DNA of 58,326 nt. It comes from Acidimicrobiaceae bacterium. GTDB taxonomy: Bacteria; Actinomycetota; Acidimicrobiia; Acidimicrobiales; RAAP-2. Where the stretch lies: contig PKYK01000022.1 in NCBI GenBank assembly GCA_003133665.1, positions 1 through 58,326 of the forward strand. The letters are read 5' to 3'. This document shows, piece after piece, positions 1-11,311 of this stretch (position 1 is the stretch's first letter; every line of letters starts with the position of its first letter). Both the position numbers and the translations under genes were made by a program. The notes beneath the pieces were generated by a model that saw nothing but the letters and a program-made list of their open reading frames with translations, made no database searches and was not told the origin of the DNA.

Positions 1-180
1 CCACCGTCGACTTGCCGCAGCCCGACTCGCCGACCAGCCCCAGCGTCTCGCCGTGGCGGATCTCGAACGAAACGTCGTCGACCGCCTTGATGTCGCCCAC
101 GTGGCGGTCGAGCACGATCCCACTCCTGATCGGAAAGTAGACCTTGAGCCGCTCGACCTCGACCAGGTTGTTCTCGCCGC

Positions 181-184
<4 letters not shown>
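1..184 (-). CDS. Oligopeptide/dipeptide ABC transporter ATP-binding protein, OppF/DppF-like (partial, N-terminus only)
   Basis: Only the first ~60 residues are in the window; the gene runs off the left edge. The reading on the minus strand starts at TTG (184-182), which overlaps the TGA stop of the upstream ATPase gene, so the two are translationally coupled. The visible protein has an ABC-ATPase N-terminus (a [12 protein letters not shown] strand, then AVDDVSFEI) and ends in a Walker A motif, GESGCGKST. By family knowledge this is the second ATPase of an Opp/Dpp importer, which powers peptide uptake at the inner face of the membrane. It is the last visible gene of a four-gene minus-strand operon. 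Confidence 0.85.
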
Positions 185-1196
<1,012 letters not shown>

Positions 1197-1200
<4 letters not shown>

Positions 1201-2093
1201 AGCTTCACCTCGGTGACGTCGAAGTGACTGCGCAGGCGGTCACCGATGAAGTTGAGAACCAACAGGAAGAGACAGAGCGCGAGCGACGGAAAGAGCACCA
1301 GCCACGGATTCTCCGCCAACACGGTGCGGCTCTCATTGATCATGTTGCCCCACGACGGGGTCGGTGGGTTGACCGAGAGGCCGAGGAACGCGAGCGCCCC
1401 CTCCAGGGTTACCACCGTGGCGATGCCGATCAGCAGGAAGGAGATGCCGATGGGGGCGATATTGGGGAGGAGCTCTTTCATCATGATCCGCCGGTCGGTG
1501 GCGCCCTGGACCTTGGCGGCGATGATGTAGTCCTTGGTGGCGATGGCGAGCGTCGCGGTTCGGATCACGCGGTAGACCAGCGGCACGGACGCGAGTCCGA
1601 TGACCAGGATGATCTTGGTCATCGAGCGAGGCGTCCAGAACGAGAGCACGGCGATGACGGCGATGATCGCGGGGAACGCCAGGAAGACGTACATGATGGT
1701 CGTGGTGATGGTGTCGAAGCGGCCCCGACGGTAGGCGGCCAGCATGCCCAGTGGCGCGCCGATGCCAAAGCCGATGACCATGGCCCCGGCGCCCACCGCG
1801 ATCGAGACGCGCGATCCGTAGACGACGCGCGCGAAGATGTCGCGTCCCAGGTCATCGGTGCCGAAGAGGTGGTGGAGCGAGGGTCCCGAGTTGACGAAGT
1901 TGTAGTCCTGGAAGAGCGGATTCTGAAGAGGCAGCACGTTGGCGAAGACGGCTCCGATGATGTTGAGGGCCAGCCACCCGACGCAGATCCAGAACAGCAC
2001 GCCGAGCGGTTCGTTCTTCTCGGGCCGCTCCACCAAGGAGGAGTCGGACAAGATGACTTGGGACGGGCTGTTCGCCCCGAAGAGTTCACTCAC
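1197..2093 (-). CDS. ABC transporter permease, OppC/DppC-like
   Basis: A 298-residue inner-membrane permease. It has an N-terminal membrane segment (FWICVGWLALNIIGAVFANV), then the BPD_transp_1 core. The permease loop is seen in the EAA-like stretch around LIATKDYI..AKVQGATDRRI, and PSWGNMINESR near the C-terminus is typical of OppC/DppC. The phrase HLFGTDDLGRDIFARVVYGSR is the family N-terminal signature. It forms the translocation path with the OppB-like protein. The start overlaps the end of the OppB-like gene by 8 bases. Confidence 0.92.
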
Positions 2094-3036
2094 GGCTGAT
2101 CCTCGGGTCGACGATGTTGATGATGAAGTCGAAGATGAAGTTGATCAGGACGACGCCCACCGACACGACGAGCACGATGCCCTGGACCAGCAAGTAGTCA
2201 CTGTCGTTGATGGCGGCGATGAGCGTGTAGCCCAATCCGGGAATCGCGAGGAGGTACTGCACCACGAACCCGCCCGCGAGGAGCCCTCCAATATTCACGC
2301 CCGCCGCTCCGAGCAGGGCCACCGAGGAGGGCCGAAAGGCGTGGCGCCACATGATCCGCCGCTGGCTGATGCCCTTGGAGCGGGCCATCGTGATGAACTC
2401 CTCTTGCAGGGTGGCGATCATGTCACTGCGCAGGACGCGGTAGTAGACGACGAAGCTGCCGATCGCCAGGGTGAACGCTGGCAGCGCCAGACTCTCGAGA
2501 TTGACGATCCAGTTGGTGCCGAACGACACGTACGACGCCACCCCGATGTTCTGGACCCCCAGCTTGATGGAGATGAAGAGAACGAGCAACACGATGATGA
2601 TGAACGGGGGGATTGACAGCAGCGTGAAACTGGTCGCTCCCAGGATCCGGTCGACCAATCCGTCGGGCTTGCGCGCCGAGCGCATGGCCAGGGGAATCGC
2701 GGCCGCGAACGCCAGAATCTGGCTGAGTCCCATGATCTCGAGGTCGATCGGCAGGGCGGCACGAATGGTGGTCGCGACGGAGGTCTGGGAGATGAAGGAG
2801 ATACCGAGATTCCCCTTCACCACGTTGCTGATCCAGATGAAGTACTGCTCGATGATCGATTTGTTCAGGCCCAGGAGTTTGTAGAGCTTGGCCCGGTTCA
2901 CCGGGCTGTCGCCGGTGCCGAGGATCACGGCGGCCGGGTCGCCCGGCAGCAGGTGGATGAGGTAGAAGCTCCCAACCGAGATGACGAAGATGATGCCGAT
3001 CAACATCACCAGACGTCGTATGACGTATCTCAGCAC
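2086..3036 (-). CDS. ABC transporter permease, OppB/DppB-like
   Basis: About 316 residues starting VLRYVIRRLVMLIGIIFV. I chose the GTG at 3036-3034 because it has a strong ribosome site (GGAGGGG) a few bases upstream and gives the usual OppB N-terminus; the longer open frame to 3111 adds 25 residues with no family likeness. The protein has six predicted membrane segments, the family motif HLLPGDPA near the N-terminus, and a C-terminal permease loop around ARSKGISQRRIMWRHAFRPS. First gene of the minus-strand importer operon; its promoter should lie in the divergent gap to coaE (3037-3143). No substrate-binding protein lies beside it, although one is encoded at 15380. Confidence 0.92.
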   Translation of the reverse strand: MLRYVIRRLVMLIGIIFVISVGSFYLIHLLPGDPAAVILGTGDSPVNRAKLYKLLGLNKSIIEQYFIWISNVVKGNLGISFISQTSVATTIRAALPIDLEIMGLSQILAFAAAIPLAMRSARKPDGLVDRILGATSFTLLSIPPFIIIVLLVLFISIKLGVQNIGVASYVSFGTNWIVNLESLALPAFTLAIGSFVVYYRVLRSDMIATLQEEFITMARSKGISQRRIMWRHAFRPSSVALLGAAGVNIGGLLAGGFVVQYLLAIPGLGYTLIAAINDSDYLLVQGIVLVVSVGVVLINFIFDFIINIVDPRISRE

Positions 3037-3143
3037 TCTTACCCCTCCGCGACCTGTTAGGACAATAGCCAACTCGGAGGCTCCGGCGGTGCTCCTCCGG
3101 CAGAGCGCCACCGCGTGTCACGGCTGGTGACTACCGTGGTTGA

Positions 3144-3740
3144 GTGAAGAGAATTGCCATTGCGGGTGGCATTGGCGCCGGGAAAACGGTGGTGACCGAC
3201 CGTCTCGCGAGTCTGGGCTGGACCGTCATCGACGCCGATCTGATTGCGCACGAAATCACCGAACCCGGTCGTCCGGCGTGGCGGGCCCTGCGCGAAGCCT
3301 TCGGCGACGCGGTCCTGAACGCAGACGCCACGCTCGATCGGGCGTTCGTCGCCGACGTGGTCTTTCACGATGCGTCGGCGCTGGGACGGCTCAACCACAT
3401 CACGCACGGTGAGATCGGCGCCGAGATCGTCCGCCGACTCGATGAGGTGACGGCGAGGGCCGCCTTCGTCGCCCTGCCGCTCTTTCGCCCCGAACATCGC
3501 GCGATCTTCAATCTGGATGCGGTGTGGGCCGTCCAGGTGGAGCCCGCGACAGCGGTGGCCCGGTTGTGCGCCTCGCGCGGATTCTCGGAAGCCGACGCGA
3601 GGGCCCGCCTCTCCAACCAGATGTCCAACGAAGAGCGCAGCGCCATCGTCGATCGGGTGTTGTGGAACGAGGGATCGATCGAGGATCTCTACCACCAGCT
3701 CGACGTCCTGTTGCACGAGAACGGACTCGGACGTGGATAA
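3144..3740 (+). CDS. coaE: Dephospho-CoA kinase
   Basis: 198 residues, GTG start at 3144. It catalyses the last step of CoA synthesis, ATP-dependent phosphorylation of dephospho-CoA, in the cytoplasm. The P-loop GGIGAGKT is at residues 8-15, followed by the family motif VIDADLIAHEI. The C-terminal half (ARLSNQMSNEERSAIVDRVLWNEG) matches the CoaE lid/CoA region. No clear Shine-Dalgarno sequence is seen, so the message could be near-leaderless. The stop overlaps the uvrB start by 8 bases; coaE-uvrB adjacency is common in Actinobacteria. Confidence 0.93.
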   Translation: MKRIAIAGGIGAGKTVVTDRLASLGWTVIDADLIAHEITEPGRPAWRALREAFGDAVLNADATLDRAFVADVVFHDASALGRLNHITHGEIGAEIVRRLDEVTARAAFVALPLFRPEHRAIFNLDAVWAVQVEPATAVARLCASRGFSEADARARLSNQMSNEERSAIVDRVLWNEGSIEDLYHQLDVLLHENGLGRG

Positions 3741-5751
3741 GTTCCTCGTCGAGTCCCCATTTCAACCGTCGGGCGATCAGCCTCGGGCGATCGCCACGTT
3801 GACGGCCGGCGTCGAGGACGGCCTGCGCTATCAGACGCTCGAGGGAATCACCGGAAGCGGCAAGACCGCGACAATCGCCTGGCTCGTCGAGCGAGTCCAG
3901 CGTCCGACGCTGATCCTCGAGCCGAACAAGTCGCTGGCCGCGCAGTTGGCCTCTGAGCTGAAAGAGATGCTGCCGAGCAACCGGGTGGAGTTCTTCGTCT
4001 CGTACTACGACTACTACCAACCCGAGGCCTACATTCCGCGCACCGACACGTTCATCGAGAAGGACAGCTCGATCAACGAGGAGATCGACCGGCTGCGTCA
4101 CGCGGCGACGTCGTCGCTGCTGACTCACCGCGACACCATCGTGGTGGCGTCAGTCTCGTGCATCTACGGACTCGGATCGCCGCTCGAGTACCGGGAGCGA
4201 ATGCTGCAGTTGGAGGTCGGTCAGAGCTTCGACCAGCGGGCCCTGCTACGCCGTCTGGTCGAGATGCAGTACAGCCGCAACGAACTGGTGCTCGACCGCG
4301 GTCTCTTTCGGATGAAGGGCGACACACTCGAGATCCAGCCGGCGTACAGCAACGAGGCCATCCGGGTCTCGTTCTTTGGTGACGAGGTCGACGAGATCTC
4401 CTTCTTCAATCCCGTGACCCAAGAGAGTCGGGGCCGGGTGGAGGAGTTCACCCTGTTCGCCGCGTCGCACTACGCGACCAGCTCCGAGACCCTGCACCGG
4501 GCCTGTCGCTCGATCGAGGATGAGTTGCAGGTGCAGCTCGCCAGGTTCGCGGCGGAGGGCAAGCTGCTCGAGGCGCAGCGGCTGCGTTCGCGCACCGAAC
4601 ACGACCTCGAGATGCTCGAGCAGACGGGCGTCTGCGCGGGCATCGAGAACTACTCGGCGCACCTTGACGGGCGAAAGCCGGGGGAGCGTCCCTACACGTT
4701 GCTCGACTACTTTCCCGAGGACTTCCTGGTGGTCATCGACGAATCGCACGTGGCGGTGCCCCAGGTCCGGGGTCAGTACGCCGGCGACCGGTCGCGAAAG
4801 ACGACGCTGGTCGAACACGGCTTCCGCCTGCCCAGCGCGATGGACAACCGTCCCCTGAACTTCGACGAGTTCATGGAGATCGTGCCCCAGATGGTCTTCG
4901 TCTCCGCCACACCGGGGCCCTACGAGATCGAGCACAGCGACCAGATAGCAGAACAGGTGATTCGCCCCACCGGGCTGCTGGACCCTCTGGTGACGGTGGT
5001 GCCCACGCGGAATCAGATCGACGACCTGCGGGTCCGACTCGACGTCGTCATCGCGCGCAGCGAACGGGCCCTCATCACGACGTTGACGAAGAAGATGGCC
5101 GAGGACCTCACGGTCTTTCTGACCAAGGCCGGCTATCGGGTGCAGTACCTGCACAGTGACATCGACACCATCCAGCGAATCGAGATACTCCGTTCGCTGC
5201 GCCTCGGCGAGTTTGACATCCTCGTGGGCATCAACCTGCTGCGCGAGGGCCTCGACCTGCCCGAGGTCTCGCTGGTGGCGATTCTCGACGCCGACAAGGA
5301 GGGGTTCCTGCGCTCGCGCAGCGCCCTTATCCAGACGATTGGACGGGCCGCGCGCAACTCCAACGGCGCCGCGGTGCTCTACGCCGACCGGATGACCGAC
5401 TCGATGCGTGAAGCCATCTCGCTGACCGAGCGCCGACGGATGCTCCAAATCGTGTACAACGAAGAGCACGGCATTGAGCCGCGCACCGTCATGAAGAACG
5501 TCTCTGACATCCTCGGACGCCTGCGCAGCGAGTCGGCCCCCGAACCCGTCAACAAGAGCCACGGCATCACGTCGCTCGAGGAGCGACTTCCCGACGACCT
5601 CAACCTGGAGATCGCCCGGGTCGAGAAGGCGATGCTGCTGGCCGCGGGTGAGCTTCGATTCGAAGAGGCCGCCGCCCTGCGCGACATCCTGCACTCGCTA
5701 CAGCGTCAGGGCCTCGCCATTTCCGTTGACGACCTGACTATCGACGCCTGA
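3733..5751 (+). CDS. uvrB: Excinuclease ABC subunit B
   Basis: 672 residues from the GTG at 3733, giving the family start MDKFLVESPFQPSGDQP; the longer open frame upstream only reads coaE in another frame. UvrB is the damage-verifying helicase-like subunit of nucleotide excision repair. Walker A GITGSGKT is at residues 38-45, the beta-hairpin YYDYYQPEAY at 91-100, the helicase motif VVIDESHV and the motif QTIGRAARN follow, and a C-terminal UVR domain (the UvrC contact) ends the protein. Length is normal for the family. Starts inside coaE and is followed 16 bases later by uvrA. Confidence 0.97.
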   Translation: MDKFLVESPFQPSGDQPRAIATLTAGVEDGLRYQTLEGITGSGKTATIAWLVERVQRPTLILEPNKSLAAQLASELKEMLPSNRVEFFVSYYDYYQPEAYIPRTDTFIEKDSSINEEIDRLRHAATSSLLTHRDTIVVASVSCIYGLGSPLEYRERMLQLEVGQSFDQRALLRRLVEMQYSRNELVLDRGLFRMKGDTLEIQPAYSNEAIRVSFFGDEVDEISFFNPVTQESRGRVEEFTLFAASHYATSSETLHRACRSIEDELQVQLARFAAEGKLLEAQRLRSRTEHDLEMLEQTGVCAGIENYSAHLDGRKPGERPYTLLDYFPEDFLVVIDESHVAVPQVRGQYAGDRSRKTTLVEHGFRLPSAMDNRPLNFDEFMEIVPQMVFVSATPGPYEIEHSDQIAEQVIRPTGLLDPLVTVVPTRNQIDDLRVRLDVVIARSERALITTLTKKMAEDLTVFLTKAGYRVQYLHSDIDTIQRIEILRSLRLGEFDILVGINLLREGLDLPEVSLVAILDADKEGFLRSRSALIQTIGRAARNSNGAAVLYADRMTDSMREAISLTERRRMLQIVYNEEHGIEPRTVMKNVSDILGRLRSESAPEPVNKSHGITSLEERLPDDLNLEIARVEKAMLLAAGELRFEEAAALRDILHSLQRQGLAISVDDLTIDA

Positions 5752-5767
5752 CCGGTAGATTCCCTCT

Positions 5768-8608
5768 ATGTCCCAGACAATCCGAGTGCAGGGCGCTCGC
5801 GTCCACAACCTCAAGAACCTCTCGGTCGAGCTGCCCCGGGACCAGCTCATCGTCTTTACCGGCCTCTCGGGTTCGGGCAAGTCCTCACTGGCTTTTGACA
5901 CGATTTACGCTGAGGGCCAACGCCGCTACGTCGAGAGCCTCTCGGCCTACGCCCGCCAGTTCCTCGGTCAGATGGACAAGCCCGACGTGGACTTCATTGA
6001 GGGGCTGTCGCCGGCCATCTCGATCGACCAGAAGACCGCGTCGAGGAATCCTCGCTCGACCGTGGGCACGATCACCGAGATCCACGACTACCTGCGCCTG
6101 CTCTACGCGCGCATCGGGGTGCCGCACTGCCCCAACTGCGGCAAGGCCGTGACGCGCCAGACGCCCCAGCAGATCGTCGATCAGGTGCTCAGCCGCCCCG
6201 ACGGGGAGAGGTTCCTCGTTCTGGCGACAGTCGTCGAAGGTCGAAAGGGCGAGTACAGCACGCTGCTCAACGAGCTGGCCGGGCAGGGTTTCTCGAGGGT
6301 TCGCGTCGACGGCACCGTGCTCGAACTCGCGGATCGCGAGAGCCTGACGTTGGCGCGATACGAGCAGCACACGATCGACGTCGTGCTGGACCGCTTGACG
6401 GTGAAGGCCTCGAATCGTCAGCGCTTGACCGAGTCGGTCGAGTCGGCGCTGAAGCTCACCAAGGGGCTCGTGTCGTTCCTCTTCCTCGGTGACGACAAGT
6501 TGGTGCAGTTCTCGGAGAAGTTGGCCTGCAGCGACTGCGGCATCAGTTTCACCGAGATGGCGCCGCGCGACTTCTCCTTCAACTCGCCCTACGGGGCCTG
6601 CACGGTGTGCACGGGCCTGGGCACTCGCTTCGAAGTGGACCCCGAGCTGGTGGTGCCCGATGAATCGCTCTCCCTCGCCGACGGGGCGCTGGCCCCGTGG
6701 GCCGGTCAGCGGTTCAAGTACTTCGAGCGGCTGATCGCCGGCATCGCCGACCTCGGTGGCTTCAGCGTGGACACGCCGTGGAAGAAGTTGAAATTGAAAG
6801 ACCGCAAACTCGTGCTGCACGGCGTGGAGAAGAAGACGGTTCCGGTCAAGTACCGCAATCGCTACGGCAAGGTGCGCACCTACGACACCACCTACAACGG
6901 CATCGTCGACTGGCTCGAGCGCAAACGCAGCGAGGCCGACGGCGACTGGTCGCGCGAACAGGCGGAACAGTACATGCGCGAGGTCGAGTGCACGACGTGC
7001 CGGGGACAGCGGCTGAAGCCCGAGGTCCTCGCGGTGCGGATCTACGAGCGCAGCATCGCCGACGTGAACGCCATGACCATCGACGAGGCCATCGACTTCT
7101 TCCGGAACCTGAAGCTCACCAAACGCGAAGAGACGATCGCCCGCCAGGTGATCAAAGAGATCCACGAGCGGCTCAATTTCCTGATGGACGTCGGCCTCGA
7201 CTACCTGACGCTCAGCCGAGCCTCGGCGACCCTGTCGGGTGGCGAGGCGCAACGGATCCGCCTCGCGAGCCAGATCGGCAGCTACCTGGTGGGGGTGCTG
7301 TACGTGCTCGACGAACCCTCCATCGGGTTGCACCAGCGCGACAATCGTCGACTGATCGCCACCCTCGAGCGGCTGCGCGATCTGGGCAACTCGGTCATCG
7401 TGGTCGAACACGACGAGGAGACCATCCGGCTGGCCGATTTCATCGTCGACATCGGTCCGGGAGCCGGCGAATTCGGCGGCCAAGTGGTGCACGCGGGCAC
7501 GTACGCAGAGTTGGTGAAGAACAAGGAGTCGATCACGGGTCAGTACCTGTCGGGCCGGCGCTCGATCGCGGTGCCGGCGACCCGGCGCAAGGGCGACGGG
7601 AAGAAGCTGACGATCAAGGGCGCCCGGGCCAACAACCTGCAGAACATCTCGGTGCGGGTGCCCCTCGGAGAGTTCGTGGCGGTGACCGGCGTGTCGGGTT
7701 CGGGCAAGTCGACACTGATCAACGCCATCCTGCTCAGTTCACTCGAGCGCCAGATCAACGGGGCCAAGACCTCCGTGGCCGAGCACGACACCATCACGGG
7801 TCTCGAGAACCTCGACAAGGTGGTCGCCGTCGACCAGCAGCCCATTGGCCGCACGCCGCGCTCCAATGCCGCGACGTACACGGGGGTCTTCGACAAGATC
7901 CGCAAGCTGTTCGCCGAGACCCAGGAGTCCAAGGTTCGCGGCTACCAGCAGGGCCGGTTCTCGTTCAACGTGAAGGGCGGGCGCTGCGAGACCTGCGCCG
8001 GTGACGGGACGATCAAGATCGAGATGCACTTCCTGCCCGACGTCTACGTCAACTGCGAAGTCTGCGATGGTGCGCGCTACAACCGTGAGACGCTCGAGAT
8101 CAAGTACCGCGGCAAGTCCATCAGCGACGTGCTCAACATGCCCATCACCGAGGCGCTGGAGTTCTTCGACCGCCAGCCCGCGATCCTGCGCCACATCCAG
8201 AGCCTCGTCGACGTGGGGCTCGGTTACGTGCGCCTCGGTCAACCGGCCCCCACGCTGTCGGGTGGCGAGGCACAGCGGGTGAAGCTGGCGACCGAGCTGG
8301 CCCGGCGCCCCACCGGCCACACGTTCTACGTCCTGGACGAGCCGACGACGGGACTGCACTTCGAGGACGTGCACCGGCTGCTCCTGGTGCTGCACCGTCT
8401 GGTGGACCAGGGAAATACCGTGCTCGTCATAGAACACAACCTGGACGTCATCAAGACCGCGGACTGGATCATCGATCTCGGTCCCGAAGGTGGACGCCGC
8501 GGCGGACTCGTGGTCGGTGAGGGCACTCCCGAGGCCATCGCCAAGCTGAAGACCGCCACCGGCACCGTATTGCGAGACGTGCTGTTCAAGGACCGTGGCG
8601 GCGCGTAG
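5768..8608 (+). CDS. uvrA: Excinuclease ABC subunit A
   Basis: 946 residues. UvrA is the damage-scanning dimeric ABC ATPase that loads UvrB. It has two ABC modules: Walker A GLSGSGKS near residue 33 and GVSGSGKS near residue 641, and two LSGGEAQR signatures. Zinc-binding CxxC pairs are visible in the first half (CPNCG, CSDCG, CTVC) and in the C-terminal module (CETC..CEVC). Length and domain order are normal. The stop codon shares one base with the uvrC start. Confidence 0.98.
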   Translation: MSQTIRVQGARVHNLKNLSVELPRDQLIVFTGLSGSGKSSLAFDTIYAEGQRRYVESLSAYARQFLGQMDKPDVDFIEGLSPAISIDQKTASRNPRSTVGTITEIHDYLRLLYARIGVPHCPNCGKAVTRQTPQQIVDQVLSRPDGERFLVLATVVEGRKGEYSTLLNELAGQGFSRVRVDGTVLELADRESLTLARYEQHTIDVVLDRLTVKASNRQRLTESVESALKLTKGLVSFLFLGDDKLVQFSEKLACSDCGISFTEMAPRDFSFNSPYGACTVCTGLGTRFEVDPELVVPDESLSLADGALAPWAGQRFKYFERLIAGIADLGGFSVDTPWKKLKLKDRKLVLHGVEKKTVPVKYRNRYGKVRTYDTTYNGIVDWLERKRSEADGDWSREQAEQYMREVECTTCRGQRLKPEVLAVRIYERSIADVNAMTIDEAIDFFRNLKLTKREETIARQVIKEIHERLNFLMDVGLDYLTLSRASATLSGGEAQRIRLASQIGSYLVGVLYVLDEPSIGLHQRDNRRLIATLERLRDLGNSVIVVEHDEETIRLADFIVDIGPGAGEFGGQVVHAGTYAELVKNKESITGQYLSGRRSIAVPATRRKGDGKKLTIKGARANNLQNISVRVPLGEFVAVTGVSGSGKSTLINAILLSSLERQINGAKTSVAEHDTITGLENLDKVVAVDQQPIGRTPRSNAATYTGVFDKIRKLFAETQESKVRGYQQGRFSFNVKGGRCETCAGDGTIKIEMHFLPDVYVNCEVCDGARYNRETLEIKYRGKSISDVLNMPITEALEFFDRQPAILRHIQSLVDVGLGYVRLGQPAPTLSGGEAQRVKLATELARRPTGHTFYVLDEPTTGLHFEDVHRLLLVLHRLVDQGNTVLVIEHNLDVIKTADWIIDLGPEGGRRGGLVVGEGTPEAIAKLKTATGTVLRDVLFKDRGGA

Positions 8609-10473
8609 TGCTGACGAAGCCCTCGGGCATCCCTCGCCGCAGCGGTTGCTACCTCTTTCGCAATGAACACGGCACCGTCATCTACGTCGGCAAGGCACGT
8701 TCGCTGGCGCAGCGACTGTCCAACTACTTCCAGCGCAGCGATGGCCTGACGGTCAAGACCCAGGCGCTCATGTCCGAGGCGACGTCGGTCGAGTGGATCA
8801 TCACGCCCAATGAGCTCGACGCGCTGATCCTGGAGAACGAGCTGATCAAGCAGAGCCAGCCCCGCTACAACATGCGCCTGAAGGACGACAAGAGCTTCCC
8901 CTACGTGGCGCTCGATCTGCGCGCCGACTTCCCCGCGCCCTTCATCACACGCAGTCGCCACGTGAAGGGCGTCCGGTACTTCGGGCCCTTCGTCGACGTC
9001 CGGGCCCTTCGCGTCACGATCGACGAGCTGCTCCAGGCCTTCCCGCTGCGCTCGTGCACCAAGCACAAGTTCAACTATCAGCAACGGATCGGACGGCCGT
9101 GCCTCTTGTACGACATCGGCAAGTGTTCGGGTCCCTGCGTCAAGGCGATCGACCGCGAGGGTTACCACGAGCTCGTGGCGTCGTGGGTCCGGTTCTTCGA
9201 GGGCGACGTCCGCCAGTTGCACAGACTCCTGGACGATCAGATGAAGGCGGCGTCGGTCGAGAAGCACTACGAAGCCGCCGCGAAGGCCCGCGACGGGCTG
9301 GCCGCGCTGGAGCGGGCGGCGAGCGAGCAGAGCGTCGTGCTGGACGACCACTCGAACCTCGACGTCATCGCGGTGGCGACCGACGGCGGACGCGCCGCGG
9401 TGGTGAGGTTCCGGGTCCGGTTCGGGCGCATCATCGGGCGCACCGTGCACCTGATCGACCGCTCGATGGACGAGGGCGACGTCGAGATCCTCGAGAGCGT
9501 GTTGCCCGACCTCTACGGGGACAGCGAATCGGTACCGCCGGCCGTGATCGTCGCGAACCCGGCGATGACGTCCGAACTCGTTCGCGCGTACCTCGGCGAA
9601 CTGCGCGCCCGGCCGGTGTCGGTCGTCGCTCCCCAGCGCGGACGACGGCGACGAGTGCTCGAACTCGCCACCAATGATGCCCAATCGGTGATCGATCGCG
9701 ACTCGCTGCGCCGTCAGAGCGACCACAACGTCCGCTCGCGCGCCCTCCAGGAACTGGGTAGCGCCCTGGAACTGCGTCAGCCGCCCTTTCGCATCGAGTG
9801 TTTCGACATGAGTCACCTGCAGGGGACCAACTATGTCGGTTCCATGGTGGTCTTCGAGGACGGCCTGCCCAAGAAGAGCGACTACCGCCACTTCAACGTG
9901 AAGGAAGTACTGGGTAACGACGACGTGGGGGCGATGGAAGAGGTCGTGCGACGTCGGCTCGGCTACTGGAGCGATGAGCAGTCGTCGTCGAAGTTCCGAC
10001 GACCTGACCTGATCATCATCGACGGCGGCCTGCCCCAACTCCACGCCGCGCAGAAGGCGGCGGCGCAGGTCGGCCTCGATGGCGAGGTTGAGCTGGTGGC
10101 ACTGGCCAAGCGCGAGGAGCTCTTGTACCGGCCGGGCAGCAGCGAGCCCATCGTCCTCGACCGCGGCTCGGAGAGCCTCTACATGGTCCAGCGCATCCGA
10201 GACGAGGCCCACCGGTTCGCGGTCTCCTTTCACCGAAGCAAACGGGGCAAGTCGATGGTCGCCTCGTCCCTCGAGGGGATCGAGGGCCTCGGCCCGGCCC
10301 GACGGGATCGACTGGTGGCCGCCTTCGGCTCGCTCGACGCCTTGCGCCACGCGACCCTCGATGAACTCGGGGCGTTGGCGTGGCTGCCCAACGACGTCGC
10401 CGTCAGGCTCTACGATCACTTACGGGCGCCGAGTCAACCGCGGCCCACGAAGGGAACTGCGCACGATGAGTGA
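8608..10473 (+). CDS. uvrC: Excinuclease ABC subunit C
   Basis: 621 residues, GTG start at 8608 that overlaps the uvrA stop by one base. UvrC makes the two incisions around a lesion. The N-terminal GIY-YIG nuclease (GCYLFRNEHGTVIYVGKARSL) is followed by a cysteine-containing linker (CLLYDIGKCSGPC), a UVR segment (EKHYEAAAKARDGLAAL), an RNase H-like endonuclease domain (IECFDMSHLQGTNYVGSMV; IIIDGGLPQL) and C-terminal helix-hairpin-helix motifs (GLGPARRDRLVAAFGS). The gene end overlaps rapZ by 8 bases. Confidence 0.97.
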   Translation: MLTKPSGIPRRSGCYLFRNEHGTVIYVGKARSLAQRLSNYFQRSDGLTVKTQALMSEATSVEWIITPNELDALILENELIKQSQPRYNMRLKDDKSFPYVALDLRADFPAPFITRSRHVKGVRYFGPFVDVRALRVTIDELLQAFPLRSCTKHKFNYQQRIGRPCLLYDIGKCSGPCVKAIDREGYHELVASWVRFFEGDVRQLHRLLDDQMKAASVEKHYEAAAKARDGLAALERAASEQSVVLDDHSNLDVIAVATDGGRAAVVRFRVRFGRIIGRTVHLIDRSMDEGDVEILESVLPDLYGDSESVPPAVIVANPAMTSELVRAYLGELRARPVSVVAPQRGRRRRVLELATNDAQSVIDRDSLRRQSDHNVRSRALQELGSALELRQPPFRIECFDMSHLQGTNYVGSMVVFEDGLPKKSDYRHFNVKEVLGNDDVGAMEEVVRRRLGYWSDEQSSSKFRRPDLIIIDGGLPQLHAAQKAAAQVGLDGEVELVALAKREELLYRPGSSEPIVLDRGSESLYMVQRIRDEAHRFAVSFHRSKRGKSMVASSLEGIEGLGPARRDRLVAAFGSLDALRHATLDELGALAWLPNDVAVRLYDHLRAPSQPRPTKGTAHDE

Positions 10474-11311
10474 GGTGTTGCTGGTCACGGGCATGTCAGG
10501 CGCGGGGCGCTCGACGGTGTCGGCCGCGCTCGAGGACATCGGCTGGTTCGTCATCGACAATCTGCCCCTCGAGTTGATCGTTCGCGTCGGCGAACTGGCG
10601 TCCGCCGGGTCGCTCGACTACGCCGGCGTCGCCTTCATCGTCGGTCGTTCGGGCCGCGTCCAGCCCGACGCGCTGTTGGCGGTGGAAAAAGAGTTGCAGC
10701 ACATGCACGAGAACGCCAAGATCCTCTTTCTCGACGCACCCGACGACGTGCTGATCAGCCGATTCGAGGGCAACCGCCGCCGCCATCCCTTCCCGGCCCC
10801 GACGCTGGCCGACTCGATCGCGGGGGAGCGGGCCCTGCTGCAGTCGATTCGTGACGCCGCCGATCTCGTCTTCGATACCGGATCGATCAACACGAATCAG
10901 CTCCGCTCGCGCATCGTCGAGACGTTCACCGAACTCAACAGCATGGATTCGCTGCGCGTGTCCCTGGTCTCGTTTGGCTACTCCAACGGCATTCCGCGCG
11001 ACGTCGATCTGGTCTTCGACTGCCGCTTCCTGCCCAATCCCCACTGGGTCGAAGAGCTCCGTCCCCTGTCGGGCCTCGACGAGGCGGTGGCCAATTACGT
11101 ACTCGAACAAGAGCCGGCCCAGCACTTCTTGCACGACGTCGTCCAGTTGCTCGAGTGGCAGATTCCGGCGTTCGCGAAAGAAGGCAAGTCGTATCTCTCG
11201 GTCGCCATCGGCTGCACCGGCGGCCGTCACCGTTCGGTGGCGATCGCCGAAGAGATCCGCCGGCGGCTGCATATCAAGAACGCCGTGTTCCACCGCGACA
11301 TCGCTCGATGA
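10466..11311 (+). CDS. rapZ: RapZ/YvcJ family nucleotide-binding protein
   Basis: 281 residues from the ATG at 10466 inside the end of uvrC. The P-loop GMSGAGRS is at residues 9-16, and the C-terminal RapZ domain ends with the family motif SVAIGCTGGRHRSVAIAE. In E. coli RapZ is an RNA-binding adaptor in amino-sugar control; in Gram-positives YvcJ is an NTPase of less clear role, so the exact job here is an inference. ATGA overlap with yvcK. The uvrC-rapZ-yvcK order is a conserved block in many Gram-positives. Confidence 0.94.
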   Translation: MSEVLLVTGMSGAGRSTVSAALEDIGWFVIDNLPLELIVRVGELASAGSLDYAGVAFIVGRSGRVQPDALLAVEKELQHMHENAKILFLDAPDDVLISRFEGNRRRHPFPAPTLADSIAGERALLQSIRDAADLVFDTGSINTNQLRSRIVETFTELNSMDSLRVSLVSFGYSNGIPRDVDLVFDCRFLPNPHWVEELRPLSGLDEAVANYVLEQEPAQHFLHDVVQLLEWQIPAFAKEGKSYLSVAIGCTGGRHRSVAIAEEIRRRLHIKNAVFHRDIAR